Shown: piece by piece, positions 21,916 through 31,169 of the stretch
How the letters are laid out: the number at the start of each line of letters is the position of its first letter
Position numbering within the stretch: the stretch's first letter is position 1
Assembly: GCF_002741015.1 (NCBI RefSeq)
Contig: NZ_CP016618.1
Coordinates: 434,001 to 498,000, forward strand
Source: Microvirga ossetica
GTDB taxonomy: Bacteria; Pseudomonadota; Alphaproteobacteria; Rhizobiales; Beijerinckiaceae
Direction: 5' to 3'
DNA: 64,000 nucleotides
Made by a program: the position numbers and the translations under genes
Notes under the pieces: generated by a model
What the model was told of the DNA's origin: nothing
Database searches by the model: none
Seen by the model: the letters and a program-made list of their open reading frames with translations, nothing else

Positions 21916-22716
21916 CGGTACTGTCAACTTGACGGCCGAGTAGACAAAGCTGTCGCTGGCGCAGCCATCATGCTGGTCTACATCAGCCTACGAGGGCAGC
22001 CCAGCAACCTCGCGCCAGGTAGCAAAGGCGTGGTCTCGGGCGGCTCGGTACTCACTGGCCGAAAGGCGATGGCGGCGGAGCTGGAAGTGGTTGTGGATCG
22101 GAGTGTTAATAGAGAGAAACTGCTGCGCATGCCGGACGGACTTGAACCGCCTCATGTGTCGCTCGCGCCTTCGCGTGGGCTGGTGCGAGACCTCACAGCG
22201 ATTGTTGAGATACCGGCTCTGCCGATGCTCGACGCCCGGCAGGATCTCGCGTTTGGCGGCACCATAGGATCCAAGTTTATCGGTCACGATGACTCTGGGC
22301 ACATAGCACAAACCCTTCAGCAGCTTGCGGAAGAAGCGCTTGGCGGCCGTCTTGTTGCGGCGACCCTGCAACAGTACATCGAGCACGTTTCCGTGCTGAT
22401 CAACGGCCCGCCAGAGATAGTGCAGTTTGCCTCGGATGCGGACGAACACCTCATCCAGAAACCATTTGTCTCCGGGCTGTGGCCGGCGCCGCCTGAGCGA
22501 CTTCGCGAAGGTCCGTCCGAAGCGGAGGCTCCATTCGCGGATGGTCTCGTAGCTGACCACGATGCCTCGCGCCGCCAAGATCAGTTCGACTTCACGCAAG
22601 CTCAGGCTGAAGCAGTGATACAACCAGACGGCTTGGTTGATGATTTCGGCCGGAAAACGGAAGCCGCGGTAAGGATTGGACATCGTGCTCATGTCTGAGA
22701 CCCTGCCATAGGTGCC
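21916..22716 (-). mobile_element. IS6-family element no. 1
   Basis: The left end is GGTACTGTCAACTTGACGG at 21916, similar to the ends of element no. 2. The right end is near GGTGCC at 22711-22716 but the inner right repeat is degenerate. It is about 0.8 kb, as usual for IS6, with one transposase gene. No target duplication was found. The right side directly abuts the IS110-like element. Confidence 0.6.
21988..22692 (-). CDS. IS6-family transposase
   Basis: A 234-residue DDE transposase. It has an N-terminal helix-turn-helix region (LSLREVELILAARGIVVSYE), first Asp in WFLDEVFV, second Asp in VIVTDKLGSYG and Glu in RRRERHMRRFKS. The frame is intact. It is clearly different from the other two IS6 transposases in the window, so the three arrived separately. 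Confidence 0.9.
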   Translation of the reverse strand: MSTMSNPYRGFRFPAEIINQAVWLYHCFSLSLREVELILAARGIVVSYETIREWSLRFGRTFAKSLRRRRPQPGDKWFLDEVFVRIRGKLHYLWRAVDQHGNVLDVLLQGRRNKTAAKRFFRKLLKGLCYVPRVIVTDKLGSYGAAKREILPGVEHRQSRYLNNRCEVSHQPTRRRERHMRRFKSVRHAQQFLSINTPIHNHFQLRRHRLSASEYRAARDHAFATWREVAGLPS

Positions 22717-22739
22717 GACCTATGCCAACTTGATGGAGT

Positions 22740-22816
22740 GGACGCTCCCTGCTCACCGGCATCAAAGTGCCAAAGGGTGGTCGTCATGAAGATCGCCACA
22801 AGGAGAGGGAGCGTCC
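22740..22816 (+). other. Inverted repeat in the 5' region of the IS110-like element
   Basis: GGACGCTCCCT at 22740-22750 is perfectly complementary to AGGGAGCGTCC at 22806-22816, directly before the transposase ATG. IS110-group elements encode a structured guide (bridge) RNA in non-coding flanks, and IS1111-type members carry subterminal inverted repeats. Either could explain this repeat. The 3' flank (23851-24043) is about 190 bp of non-coding DNA and is the other place to look. Confidence 0.4.
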
Positions 22817-22819
22817 GCC

Positions 22820-23850
22820 ATGCAGATTACCACAGTCGGCCTGGATCTGGCCAAACACATCTTCCAGGTGCACGCCGTTGATGACGCCGGGCAGGTCGTG
22901 GCTCGCAAGAGGCTGCGCCGCCCGGAGATGCTGCCGTTCTTTGCTGTCTGAGCCCGTGCCTAATCGGCATGGAGGCGTGCGCGACCTCTCACAACTGGGC
23001 CCGTGAGATGACCAAGTTGGGGCATACAGTCAAGCTGATGACGCCGGCTTACGTCAAAGCCTATGTCAAACGCGGGAAGACCGACGCGGCCGACGCCGAG
23101 GCAATCTGCGAGGCCGTGACCCGCCCGAGCATGCGCTTCGTACCGGTCAAGTCGGGTGAGCAGCAGAGCGTCTTGATGCTCCACCGGGTGCGAGCGCTTC
23201 TGATCCGCCAGCGCACCATGCTGATCAATGCCCTGCGCGGACACTTGGCCGAGTTCGGGATTGTGGTGGCTCAAGGCGTCAGCCGCATCCGCGAACTCAT
23301 CACAGTCCTCACGGACGAGAGCCCGGATGCTCCACTTCCTCCGCTGGCCCGGCGGGCTCTGGCGCCTCTGGTAGATCATCTGATTGATCTGCAGCCGCGG
23401 ATCCGAGCGCTTGAGGGCGAACTGCTGGCCTGGCATCGCCAGAGCCAGGAGAGCCGGCGGCTCGAGACGATCCCAGGCGTGGGCTTCATCACCGCCACGG
23501 CCCTTGCGGCGACTGCGCCCGATCCGTCCCACTTCCGCTCCGGCCGGGAGTTTGCCGCCTGGCTGGGACTGACCCCGCGGCCGAACTCATCGGGCAGCAA
23601 GGAGCGGTTGGGGCGGATCTCCAAGATGGGCGATGGCTACCTGCGAACGCTGCTGGTGGTCGGGGCTACCGCTGTCATTCGCTACGCCCGAACGAAGACA
23701 GCGGCGGACACCGCTTGGATCAACAGTCTGCTGACGAGGAAACCAGTTCGGCTGGTCTCTGTGGCTCTGGCTAACAAGACGGCTCGGATCGCCTGGGCAC
23801 TCCTGGCCAGAGGCGAGGTCTGCCGATCTGCTGCACCGGCTGCCGTATGA
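22820..23850 (+). pseudogene. IS110-family transposase with a frameshift
   Basis: It starts MQITTVGLDLAKH at 22820 with the first catalytic Asp of the DEDD nuclease domain, and continues to about 22945 (LPFFA). It then needs one extra base to read on as LSPCLIGMEACA in the frame that continues to 23850. The second part has KRGKTDAADAEAICEA and the C-terminal Ser-type helix-hairpin-helix region (ETIPGVGFITATAL). A single-base loss after TTTGCTGT explains the break. The C-terminal frame of 293 codons is otherwise intact. Confidence 0.85.
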
Positions 23851-24043
23851 GCGCTGCCATGGGTTGAAGTTCGTGGTTTGGGAAGGGTGATGAATGACGT
23901 GATGCAAACCGGTAGAGCCGGGATCAGGCAAACCCGAGGTACTGTCAGAGCTTCGAGCTCGTCAACTTGTGAGGGACCTGATCTGCGGACTTACATCAGG
24001 GCCCGCGGCCACACGAGCCGCACTCACAGGCCGTAGATATGAC

Positions 24044-24857
24044 GGCATCGTCAACTTAACGGCTTGAAATAGGTCTGCCCCTCCTGGAGCGTCAGATCAG
24101 AGGCCAGGGGCGAAACCCGAGACTTCGGCCCAGACTCGAAAGGCGTGAGCTCGGGCCATACGATGATCGGCAGCGTTGGTGTTGGCAGGACGGCGGAAGA
24201 GGTTTGCAATCTGATCATGAACGGAGAGAAAGCGTTGCGCCTGCCCGGCTGATTTGAAGCGCTTCATGATGCGCTCGCGTCGTCGGGTCGGCTGATGGCT
24301 GTTTTCCGCTCGATTGTTCAAGCCCTTATGCTGCCGATGCTCCACGCTGGGCATCACGGCTTTCTTAGCCGCGGCATAGCTGGCGAGTTTGTCCGTGACC
24401 ATTACGCGCGGTGCCATGCCCTGCTTCTTGAGCAGCTTCCTCAGCAAGCGCTTGGCAGCCTTGGCATTGCGCCGGCTCTGGACCAGGATGTCGAGCACGA
24501 CCCCATGCTGGTCCACAGCCCGCCACAACCAATGCTTCTGGCCAGCAATGCTGATCGCGACTTCATCAAGATGCCATTTGTCTCCGGGTGTGGGCAGGCG
24601 CCGGCGGATCTGGTTGGCAAAGCTCTGGCCGAATTTCATTGCCCACTTCCGCACGGTTTCGTGGCTGACCTGGATGCCGCGGGCGGCGAGCATCTCCTCG
24701 ACCATGCGCAGGCTCAAGGGAAACCGAAAGTACAACCACACGGCATGTCTGATCACTTCGGCGGGAAAGCGGTGGCGGGCGTAACGAGGAGGACGGGTCG
24801 ATTTCATCCCCCACGTATGACTCCATGTGGTCACTGCCGCGTTAACCTGACGGTGCC
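24044..24857 (-). mobile_element. IS6-family element no. 2
   Basis: The element is 814 bp. The ends are GGCATCGTCAACTTAACGG at 24044 and, in reverse from 24857, GGCACCGTCAGGTTAACGC. One transposase gene lies between. On the right it has removed the upstream part of an IS5 transposase gene, whose tail follows immediately. No 8-bp duplication is seen (left GATATGAC-type flank versus right GTCGGGCT), which fits cointegrate or deletion formation rather than simple insertion. Confidence 0.8.
24097..24807 (-). CDS. IS6-family transposase
   Basis: A 236-residue DDE transposase: LSLRMVEEMLAARGIQVSHE helix-turn-helix region, Asp in HLDEVAIS, Asp in MVTDKLASY and Glu in RRRERIMKRFKS. The start is ATG 24807 (MKSTRPPRYARH). 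The longer open frame to 25173 merely reads antisense through the IS5 scar. It appears intact. Confidence 0.9.
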   Translation of the reverse strand: MKSTRPPRYARHRFPAEVIRHAVWLYFRFPLSLRMVEEMLAARGIQVSHETVRKWAMKFGQSFANQIRRRLPTPGDKWHLDEVAISIAGQKHWLWRAVDQHGVVLDILVQSRRNAKAAKRLLRKLLKKQGMAPRVMVTDKLASYAAAKKAVMPSVEHRQHKGLNNRAENSHQPTRRRERIMKRFKSAGQAQRFLSVHDQIANLFRRPANTNAADHRMARAHAFRVWAEVSGFAPGL

Positions 24858-25075
24858 GTCGGGCTTTGGTGGAGACCTCCATCAGCCGCCTCAAACGAGT
24901 AATCGGGGATGCGCTGCGCTCACGGACGGAACCCCGCCGCGCGACGGAAGTGGCCATTGCCGTGAGTGCGTTAAACCGCATGCTTGAGCTTGGACGCCCG
25001 AAGTCCGTCCGCATCGCCTGAAGTCGGGCTACGGGAGCATTCAATGCGTGCACAGCTTGATCCGTGCAACAGAGC
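24858..25075 (+). mobile_element. IS5-family transposase remnant (right end), second copy
   Basis: From about 24873 the frame reads TSISRLKRVIGDALRSRTE and ends MLELGRPKSVRIA at about 25021, followed by the terminal repeat-like GATCCGTGCAACAGAGC at 25059-25075. It is closely related to, but not identical with, the scar at 2943-3184. Its left part was removed by IS6 element no. 2. Confidence 0.75.
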
Positions 25076-25126
25076 GGTACATGGCAAACGATTTGCGACA
25101 GACCTAAAAAGAATGACACTTGAACA

Positions 25127-26455
25127 TCAACCGAGTCCGCTAGGATCGCTTCGTGAAGAATTGATGCGGTCACTAACCTCGCTCATCCGGCTTCCAATAC
25201 CCGACTGCAGTAGATCAAGCTGCTCTTGCAGCGAGCACTTGCGTTCGAGCGGAGCTATAGTCAGCAAGTCCTCGAGCGCCGCGCGCAGACGACGTGCAAC
25301 TTGCGGCGACCCCGCACCGGCCATTCGGATCTCATCGAACGCAAGGTGGACATAGTCCTCCCAAGCCATCGACGGCGTTATCAAGCGCACCTCGCCTCTC
25401 TTGTCCCGGTAGCGACCGTCGGGGAAGGGGCGCGGTGCGAGTTGACGGAGGCAATCATGCAGCCGGTCAATTGCCTGTACCGCCGTCGTCGGATCGAGGA
25501 ACGGTCCGTCTGACAGCGACCGCTCGGCAATGTCGACGAGCAGTCGCAGACCGTAGGCCATATCTTGATCAAGGGTCCGCTCAAGGCCGAGTTCGATGGA
25601 GCGTATTGCGGCGCTCACGTTGAGTCGCTCGGTTGGACCCGCAATCTCGAGGAGTGTTGCACCTGCCGGCACAAACTCGCCCAATGCTGGCCGGAGCGTC
25701 AGGACGCAGTCGCCCGCCTCGGCAGTCAGTATTAACGCTTCGTGGTCTATCTGAGTGATCACACCGGAGTGGCGCGCGCAGATCGCCGGTCCCTGCAACT
25801 TTGATGTCGCCCCAACATCTGCATAGAGCTTATCGAGCAGCTTGCGTGTATCGTTGCCAACAAGCTCAATCAGTGCCGACACCCTTAGTGCGCGTCCGAT
25901 ATGATTTACATACCAGACCAGCACTATGATGCTGATGACGATCAGCACGAACGCGACGACAACCGCGACTCCCGGAACTACGCCTTGGCCTTCAGTTTGC
26001 ACCTCACGGAGCGCCAGCATAGCGTGCGCGAAAGTACCGACGAAGATTCCAATTGCGAACTGGCTAGGCTTGTCCTGCAGGATGCGTTGGACAATCCGTG
26101 GGGAGAATTGACCCATAGCGAGCTGCACGACGACCATGGTGATCGTCAGTACAAGTGCTGCGAGACTGACCATTGACGCCGCTATAGTGCCCAAGATCTC
26201 GATGGCAGCGTCCGGCCCGCCACTGATCGATTGCGGCACGAGCCCAAACTCGTATGCCTTGTCAATCGCAATCGTGCCAAAAGAGAGGGCAACCCCAGCC
26301 AGCACACACATAAGCGGAATAAACCAGAGGCCCTTATGTAAGCGAAGAAACGGTCTGACGAGGCTCAAGGTGCGCTCCTTCGTGACATCGTGCCGGCTCT
26401 TCTTCGCGATGTGGAGTGGCCACGATGATCGCCGACTTGCGATCTCGTCCCGCAC
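25127..26455 (-). CDS. DUF2254-family membrane protein
   Basis: A 442-residue protein matching the DUF2254 pattern. Four N-terminal membrane helices are seen: about 38-58 WFIPLMCVLAGVALSFG, 85-110 with AASMVSLAALVLTITMVVVQLA, 130-150, and 160-190 with VVAFVLIVISIIVLVWYV. The conserved QFSPRIVQRILQDK loop follows the second helix. The large C-terminal half is soluble. The function of the family is unknown. The start is taken at GTG 26455; a GTG just before TKERTLSLVRPF would give a more typical N-terminus. It stands alone at the edge of the mobile zone. Confidence 0.8.
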   Translation of the reverse strand: MRDEIASRRSSWPLHIAKKSRHDVTKERTLSLVRPFLRLHKGLWFIPLMCVLAGVALSFGTIAIDKAYEFGLVPQSISGGPDAAIEILGTIAASMVSLAALVLTITMVVVQLAMGQFSPRIVQRILQDKPSQFAIGIFVGTFAHAMLALREVQTEGQGVVPGVAVVVAFVLIVISIIVLVWYVNHIGRALRVSALIELVGNDTRKLLDKLYADVGATSKLQGPAICARHSGVITQIDHEALILTAEAGDCVLTLRPALGEFVPAGATLLEIAGPTERLNVSAAIRSIELGLERTLDQDMAYGLRLLVDIAERSLSDGPFLDPTTAVQAIDRLHDCLRQLAPRPFPDGRYRDKRGEVRLITPSMAWEDYVHLAFDEIRMAGAGSPQVARRLRAALEDLLTIAPLERKCSLQEQLDLLQSGIGSRMSEVSDRINSSRSDPSGLG

Positions 26456-27138
26456 GATGAAAATCCGGTCTGCCTGTGTTCGAGACCAGTGTCCAGAACG
26501 GCCTGGTCCTCGTTCTCAAAGGGTGCCCGCTCCTGCGTTTGCACCGTCATTCTTGATGACCCGGCTCACCGGATTTCCACGAGTGGGCTGCCGGCAGTTC
26601 CGGTGCCCTCGTTCCGCAGCAGCCCGTCAGGCGAACTAGAACAAACCAAGAACATAATGGCGAATGAACCTGTGTCAAGCATGGGAATAGTAGATCCGAA
26701 CCCTCACAGGATGGGCCGGGCACAACCACTGGAGAAAATAAATGGAAACTTCAGGCCCTGGGTCCGGTCGTGGGGGCATTGCCAAGGGAGTGACCGTTGA
26801 GCCCATCAAGGTGAGCGATGAAAGACACCACCCTCGCCGGTTGATCGCCATTGAATAAGACGCCGCCACGCACCTGATCCGGGCTTTTGGACTGGATCTT
26901 CAACCTGGATCGGCATGGCGCGCGATTGGGCTTCCGGCCGCGCGCATTGCTGATCGCGGTCAACCCGGCCCGATGCACGTGCCCCAGGCTTGAGAGCCCG
27001 GGGCATGGTCTCATGGGGATAAAACGTCAGAGTGAGTCCGATCAAGCGGCCCGACTGACACGCTGAAGCGAGTCCTCCGCTTGAGCCGTGACGATCCGAC
27101 TTGCCTCATCGGCGAGCTGCCGCGTGAGGTCCGCTATC
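26456..27138. other. About 680 bp without a recognisable gene
   Basis: Open frames here have no start with a ribosome site and no family resemblance. The base composition shifts between AT-rich and GC-rich, as expected of patched, degenerating DNA. Nothing certain was found. Confidence 0.5.
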
Positions 27139-27255
27139 CGCCTGCGGAACTGGGAGCAGAGCCACCGCAAGCCGCAGGGACCCACCCGCGTGCTCCTGGC
27201 GCTGCTCGACCGCAACCCGAGGATCGTCGAGGAGACGCTCGGGAGGATCGGTTAG
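27139..27255 (+). pseudogene. C-terminal fragment of an XRE-type antitoxin/regulator
   Basis: The 38 codons RLRNWEQSHRKPQGPTRVLL through VEETLGRIG and stop match the end of HigA/NadS-like XRE proteins, where recognition-helix residues TLRNWEQGxRxPxGPAxxLL precede a short tail. The N-terminal helices and the partner toxin are absent. The open stretch after the stop (to 27408) is of unknown origin, and 27410-27690 holds nothing recognisable. Confidence 0.6.
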
Positions 27256-27691
27256 CTGGGGACATCGGCCTGGGAGGCGCACCTCGTCCGCGCTTTCGCG
27301 GCGGACGCCGACCGGCAGGGCCTCGACGCTGTGGTCCCGGCACCAGGGGAAGCGGTGGCGTCCGCCCGAGAAGGCTATCTCCCCGCCCGCGCCGAGGCGC
27401 CGCGCTAGGCCTCGTCGACGAGGGCGACATCGACTCAGACCACGGGATCGGGCTCGACGGATCGACGAGACGGGAGCTTGTGCATCCGTTTCAGGTCGAC
27501 GAGCAAGGACTTGGGCAAGAGGGTAACGCACGAGGGTGCTCCGGCTGAGGGCCGTCCCAGGCATGGTCTTCAAAGACGACACCGGTTTCATTCTTCCTTA
27601 AGCCTGATCCGAACAAGAGCCATCCGCCACGGAGCTTTCGCCAGCTTGAATGGTTCTCCCTGTAGATGAAATCCCTTTTGAGGATGGCCCG

Positions 27692-28048
27692 ATGCCCGGA
27701 AAAACTCTCTGCCTCACCGCTCTTTCAATCCTGCTGCTGACGGCAGCATGGCAGCCCGTACGCGCCGCCAGCTTCGACTGCACCAAGGCCGAGGCGGCCG
27801 ACGAGGAGGCTGTCTGTGCCGATCGCCATCTGAACGGTGAGGATGCTGAGATGTCCGTCCTCTACACTCAACTCAAGCCTCTTCTCGGCATGGGCTCTCG
27901 TGGCGACCTCGATGAAGCACAGGTAACCTGGCTCAAACGGCGCGCCGGCTGCGGGGACAATCGTGTTTGCCTGAGCAAAGCCTATTCCGACCGGATCTTG
28001 CAGCTGAGAGGAGGCTTCGAGGCACTCGCCAAACGCAGTCCTTCCTGA
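27692..28048 (+). CDS. LprI/DUF1311-like secreted protein
   Basis: A 118-residue protein. A signal peptide (LTALSILLLTAAWQPVRAA) is followed by a mature domain with the pattern of lysozyme-inhibitor LprI N-terminal domains: FDCTKAEAADEEAVCADRHL, WLKRRAGC, CLSKAYSDRI, with four Cys. The family is periplasmic or secreted and has been linked to inhibition of lysozyme; many members are uncharacterised. The start is ATG 27692, downstream of GAGGAT. It stands alone next to an IS6 element. Confidence 0.78.
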   Translation: MPGKTLCLTALSILLLTAAWQPVRAASFDCTKAEAADEEAVCADRHLNGEDAEMSVLYTQLKPLLGMGSRGDLDEAQVTWLKRRAGCGDNRVCLSKAYSDRILQLRGGFEALAKRSPS

Positions 28049-28122
28049 TCACGCTGGCAACGGAGGCGGCTTGGGTTCGGTTCAACCCGACACATCCTTT
28101 GATGTTGGCCTCGGCAACAGAT

Positions 28123-28935
28123 GGCTCCGTTGCAGTAACATGGAAAGGGCATGACGAACCCGCCCGCACGCTTTCTTCAAGCGGCAAGACCAAAGAGCTG
28201 GTTGATGAGACGGACTTCGCCTGCCACTCCTGGCTGTTGCAGAATGCAGTGCCCACGGCGGATCATTCGCATCACCTCAAAGCCTTTGATGGTGGCATAG
28301 CCTGTTCTCGTGCTCTGGAAGCCGCGGGTCGGCCGGATCACACGCTTGAGCGCTCCATGATCCGCCTCGATGATGTTGTTCAAGTACTTCGATGTCCGAT
28401 GCACGACCACTTCGTGCAGCAGCCCTTCATTCTGCAAGCGCCGGATTGCCTTCGGATAAGAAGCCAATTTGTCGGTCGTGATGGATGAGGGAGGATAGTC
28501 GCTCATCGCCCTCAAGGCTTTGCGCAGGAAGCGGTAAGCCGCGCCAGTATCACGCCGATTGGACAGCATGGAGGCGATCAGCTGACCGTGTTTATCGACG
28601 GCGCGGAACAGGTACTTCCACTTGCCTCCCACACGAACGTATGTCTCATCCACTCGCCATGAGCCTGAACGATGTCCCTGGTATGGTCGCACCCGCTTCT
28701 CAAGCTCCGGGGCATAGCGTTGGACCCAACGAAAGATCGTGCTTGGATTGACGCTGACACCGCGCTCGGACATCATTTCAGCGAGATCGCGATAGCTGAT
28801 CCCGTACTTGCAGTACCAGCGCACGCACAGCAGGATGATCGCGACCGGAAAACGGCGGCGCTCGAACATCGACAACAGGATGGCTCCCCGATTAGGCATC
28901 CCTCGCTACACTGCCAAGGTTAATGCAACGGTGCC
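28123..28935 (-). mobile_element. IS6-family element no. 3 (IS26-like ends)
   Basis: The element is 813 bp. Its ends, GGCTCCGTTGCAGTAACA at 28123 and GGCACCGTTGCATTAACC in reverse from 28935, differ at three of 18 positions. They recall the GGCACTGTTGCAAA ends of IS26-type elements. The transposase is intact. Flanking octamers do not match. Confidence 0.85.
28177..28899 (-). CDS. IS6-family transposase
   Basis: A 240-residue IS26-like DDE transposase: KYGISYRDLAEMMSERGVSV, Asp in WRVDETYVRVGG, Asp in ITTDKLASYPKA and Glu in NIIEADHGALKR, with the typical RPTRGFQSTRTGYATIKG end. It belongs to a different subgroup from the two other IS6 transposases here. It appears intact. Confidence 0.93.
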   Translation of the reverse strand: MPNRGAILLSMFERRRFPVAIILLCVRWYCKYGISYRDLAEMMSERGVSVNPSTIFRWVQRYAPELEKRVRPYQGHRSGSWRVDETYVRVGGKWKYLFRAVDKHGQLIASMLSNRRDTGAAYRFLRKALRAMSDYPPSSITTDKLASYPKAIRRLQNEGLLHEVVVHRTSKYLNNIIEADHGALKRVIRPTRGFQSTRTGYATIKGFEVMRMIRRGHCILQQPGVAGEVRLINQLFGLAA

Positions 28936-28975
28936 GGATTCAGGGAGGAGTCTGTTATCACCCCAACATAACCAC

Positions 28976-29989
28976 CTAAAGCCACCCGTTCTGGCGGAAG
29001 CGCCAATACAGCCCCCCGCAGACGGCCACGATGGCCATCAACACAAGGACATAGCCGTAGTGCCAGTGCAACTCGGGCATGAACTCGAAGTTCATGCCGT
29101 AGATGCCGGCCACCGCCGTCGGCACCGCCAGGATGGCCGCCCACGCCGCCAGCTTGCGGGTGATCTCGTTCTGCTGGGCTTGGCCCGTCATCAAGCTGGC
29201 TTCGAACGCGAAGGCCAGCACCTCACGCAGAGACTCAATCTCCTCCTGCACCCGGCGGATATGGTCGGAGACGTCTCGAAAGAGCGGCTGCATCGCGGCA
29301 TCGATCCCCGGCAGCCCAGGCTGCTCGAGACGCCGGCAGACCTCCACCAGCGGCACCGCGGCATTGCGCAGGCGCAGCAGGTCCCGGCGGAGCTGGTAGA
29401 GACGCGCGACCTGGTTCTGGGACGGGACAGAGGTCAGAATGCTGTCCTCGATCTCCTCCACCTCGGCCTGGATCATCTCGATCACGGGCATGTAATGGTC
29501 GACGATGAAATCGAGAATGGCATAGAGGATGAAGTCCTCGCCCTCCGAAAGCGTCTTCGGAGCCGCCTCGCAGCGTGCACGGACCGGCGTGTAGGTCGTC
29601 GAGGCGCCATGGCGGACGGAGACCACGTAGCCGCGCCCCACGAACAGGTGGGTCTCGCCGAAGGTGATGCGTCCCTCGAGCATCTGGGCCGTCCGGGCGA
29701 TGACGAGCAGGGCCTCGCCATATTGCTCGAGCTTCGGGCGCTGATGCGCCTTGAGCGCGTCCTCGATCGCCAACTCATGCAGGCCGAACTGCGCTTGCAC
29801 CTTCCTCAGAACATCGAGGCCGGGCTCGTGCAGACCGATCCAGACCACATGCCCCGGCTTATGCGCCCACTCTCCAGCTTCCTCAATGGCGATATCGGCC
29901 ACGCGCCGGCCGCCCGCGTAGGCGGCCGAGGCGACCACGCCGGGGATGCCCCTGGGCTGGATCGAAGCGAGCTTGAGAGCCTCCGTCAT
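28976..29989 (-). CDS. CorA-family divalent cation transporter
   Basis: A 337-residue CorA-type protein. It has a soluble N-terminal domain, a long helix (about 170-270, rich in Glu and Arg), and two C-terminal membrane helices separated by the signature IYGMNFEFMPEL, which contains the essential GMN motif. The C-terminus WRFRQNGWL is usual. It transports Mg2+, Co2+ or Zn2+. Its ATG overlaps the stop of the truncated antiporter gene (ATGA), so it is probably translated from the same mRNA. The IS6 element ends only 40 bp downstream of its stop. Confidence 0.92.
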   Translation of the reverse strand: MTEALKLASIQPRGIPGVVASAAYAGGRRVADIAIEEAGEWAHKPGHVVWIGLHEPGLDVLRKVQAQFGLHELAIEDALKAHQRPKLEQYGEALLVIARTAQMLEGRITFGETHLFVGRGYVVSVRHGASTTYTPVRARCEAAPKTLSEGEDFILYAILDFIVDHYMPVIEMIQAEVEEIEDSILTSVPSQNQVARLYQLRRDLLRLRNAAVPLVEVCRRLEQPGLPGIDAAMQPLFRDVSDHIRRVQEEIESLREVLAFAFEASLMTGQAQQNEITRKLAAWAAILAVPTAVAGIYGMNFEFMPELHWHYGYVLVLMAIVAVCGGLYWRFRQNGWL

Positions 29990-30234
29990 AGCCTAGTGTC
30001 CGCGAAGTCAACGTTCCTGAACGCCGCGCTGGCCGTGTCCTCGATCCCGAGCGCGGGAAAGGCGGCGTCGGCACCGAGCACCGCGAAAGACGCGAGGAGA
30101 GACATGATGAGCATGCCGATCGTGTGCGGCAGCTTGATCACCCGGTGGTTGACCCATCCGAAGGCGGCCGAGGCGAACAGCAGCAGAGGCGCAATCTCCG
30201 AGGGAGTCATTCCGTGCCCTGGCAGGTTCGTCAT
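29986..30234 (-). pseudogene. N-terminal stub of a CPA1-type Na+/H+ antiporter
   Basis: The 82 codons contain FGWVNHRVIKLPHTIGMLI and end NVDFADTRL. This matches the first helix pair of bacterial CPA1 antiporters, which normally continue DFADTLLxGMLSFLLFAGAL. All the remaining helices are missing. The reading frame stops exactly at the start of corA. It may survive only as a leader that drives corA translation. Confidence 0.65.
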
Positions 30235-30864
30235 TCTCTCGTCCTTTCCGTTCTCGTCTTCCGTCCGGCCGGGGACTTCCGCCGGTCGATCGGTCTGCCC
30301 GACCGTTCCTGAGGAGCCGGCCCTCGAGTGCCGCATGGCCGCGTCGCCTCTCACTCGCGGCATTCGGCAGCAGAGACTGCCGGGCAGCGAGTAAACGAGT
30401 GACGGCAACGCTTTTTGCGGGCCAAGAGCTGGAGAAATCAGGCTGCCCGAGCCTTTTCCATGGGCCACGTATTTGCATGATCCTGTGCGCGCCAAGAGTC
30501 ACTCGGATTGCAACCTCGCCCATCCAGCGTTGGTCACGCTGCGCGGCTCGTGAGGAGATCATCCAGGGCGGAGACGGTCTTCGACGGCATGCTCAGTCTT
30601 CGACGGAGTTCTCGGGAGCGACCTTCGCCATCCACGGCTCAAAGGTCTGGTCGATCTGCTCCGCGAGATCGAGGACCAGATGATGGAGCGGGTGCTCGAG
30701 GTGGAGGATGGAGGTGCAGGCCGGAGCTGCTGCGCCAAGTTCGGTGACTATGGTCATGTTCTGTCCGTGCAATTCTCGTGCTTTCACCAGGGCTACACGC
30801 CTTCCCTTGGATGGCGTTGGGGCGCCACTTGCTTGCCTCGGGATGGGGACGCCTGTTCGGTGCG

Positions 30865-31068
30865 GGTATAGCCGCGGTCGAATAGGATGCCGGCGTCGAT
30901 GTAGGTGATCTTCGACTCGCAGGCCGCCGGGGAGGTGAAGCCCGGGTCATAGGTGGACACCCTGGGCTGGCCATACAGCTTCGAGATGTCGATGACGCTC
31001 GGTCCGATGATGTCCAGCGGGATCGCCAGTTCGACCGACTTGTCGTCGATGTTGAGCGTACGGGCCAT
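30865..31068 (-). pseudogene. N-terminal fragment of citrate synthase
   Basis: It starts MARTLNIDDKSVELAIPLDI at 31068 and continues through PSVIDISKLYGQ, TYDPGFTSPAACESKITYID and LFDRGY, the first 68 residues of a GltA-type citrate synthase. After GYT the frame loses homology. The catalytic His/Asp region is absent, so it is non-functional. A complete gltA must lie elsewhere. The surrounding 30235-30864 contains no gene that can be recognised. Confidence 0.8.
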
Positions 31069-31169
31069 AGGCATTAATCCGTCCTGTGCAAAGCATGGAG
31101 AGGGATAGTCGTCGAATTGATCTGGGTCCAATATATTGTTTTGTGGTTTATAATATTGAAAACATATCG

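Noticed and set aside
27081..27548. A 155-codon frame in the degraded region
   Set aside because: Composition of Arg/Gly/Pro/Ala only; the other frame carries the recognisable XRE end, so this one is noise.
28808..30394. A 528-codon plus-strand frame across corA
   Set aside because: His- and Arg-rich shadow of corA; no domain and no ribosome site. The corA frame has the GMN motif.
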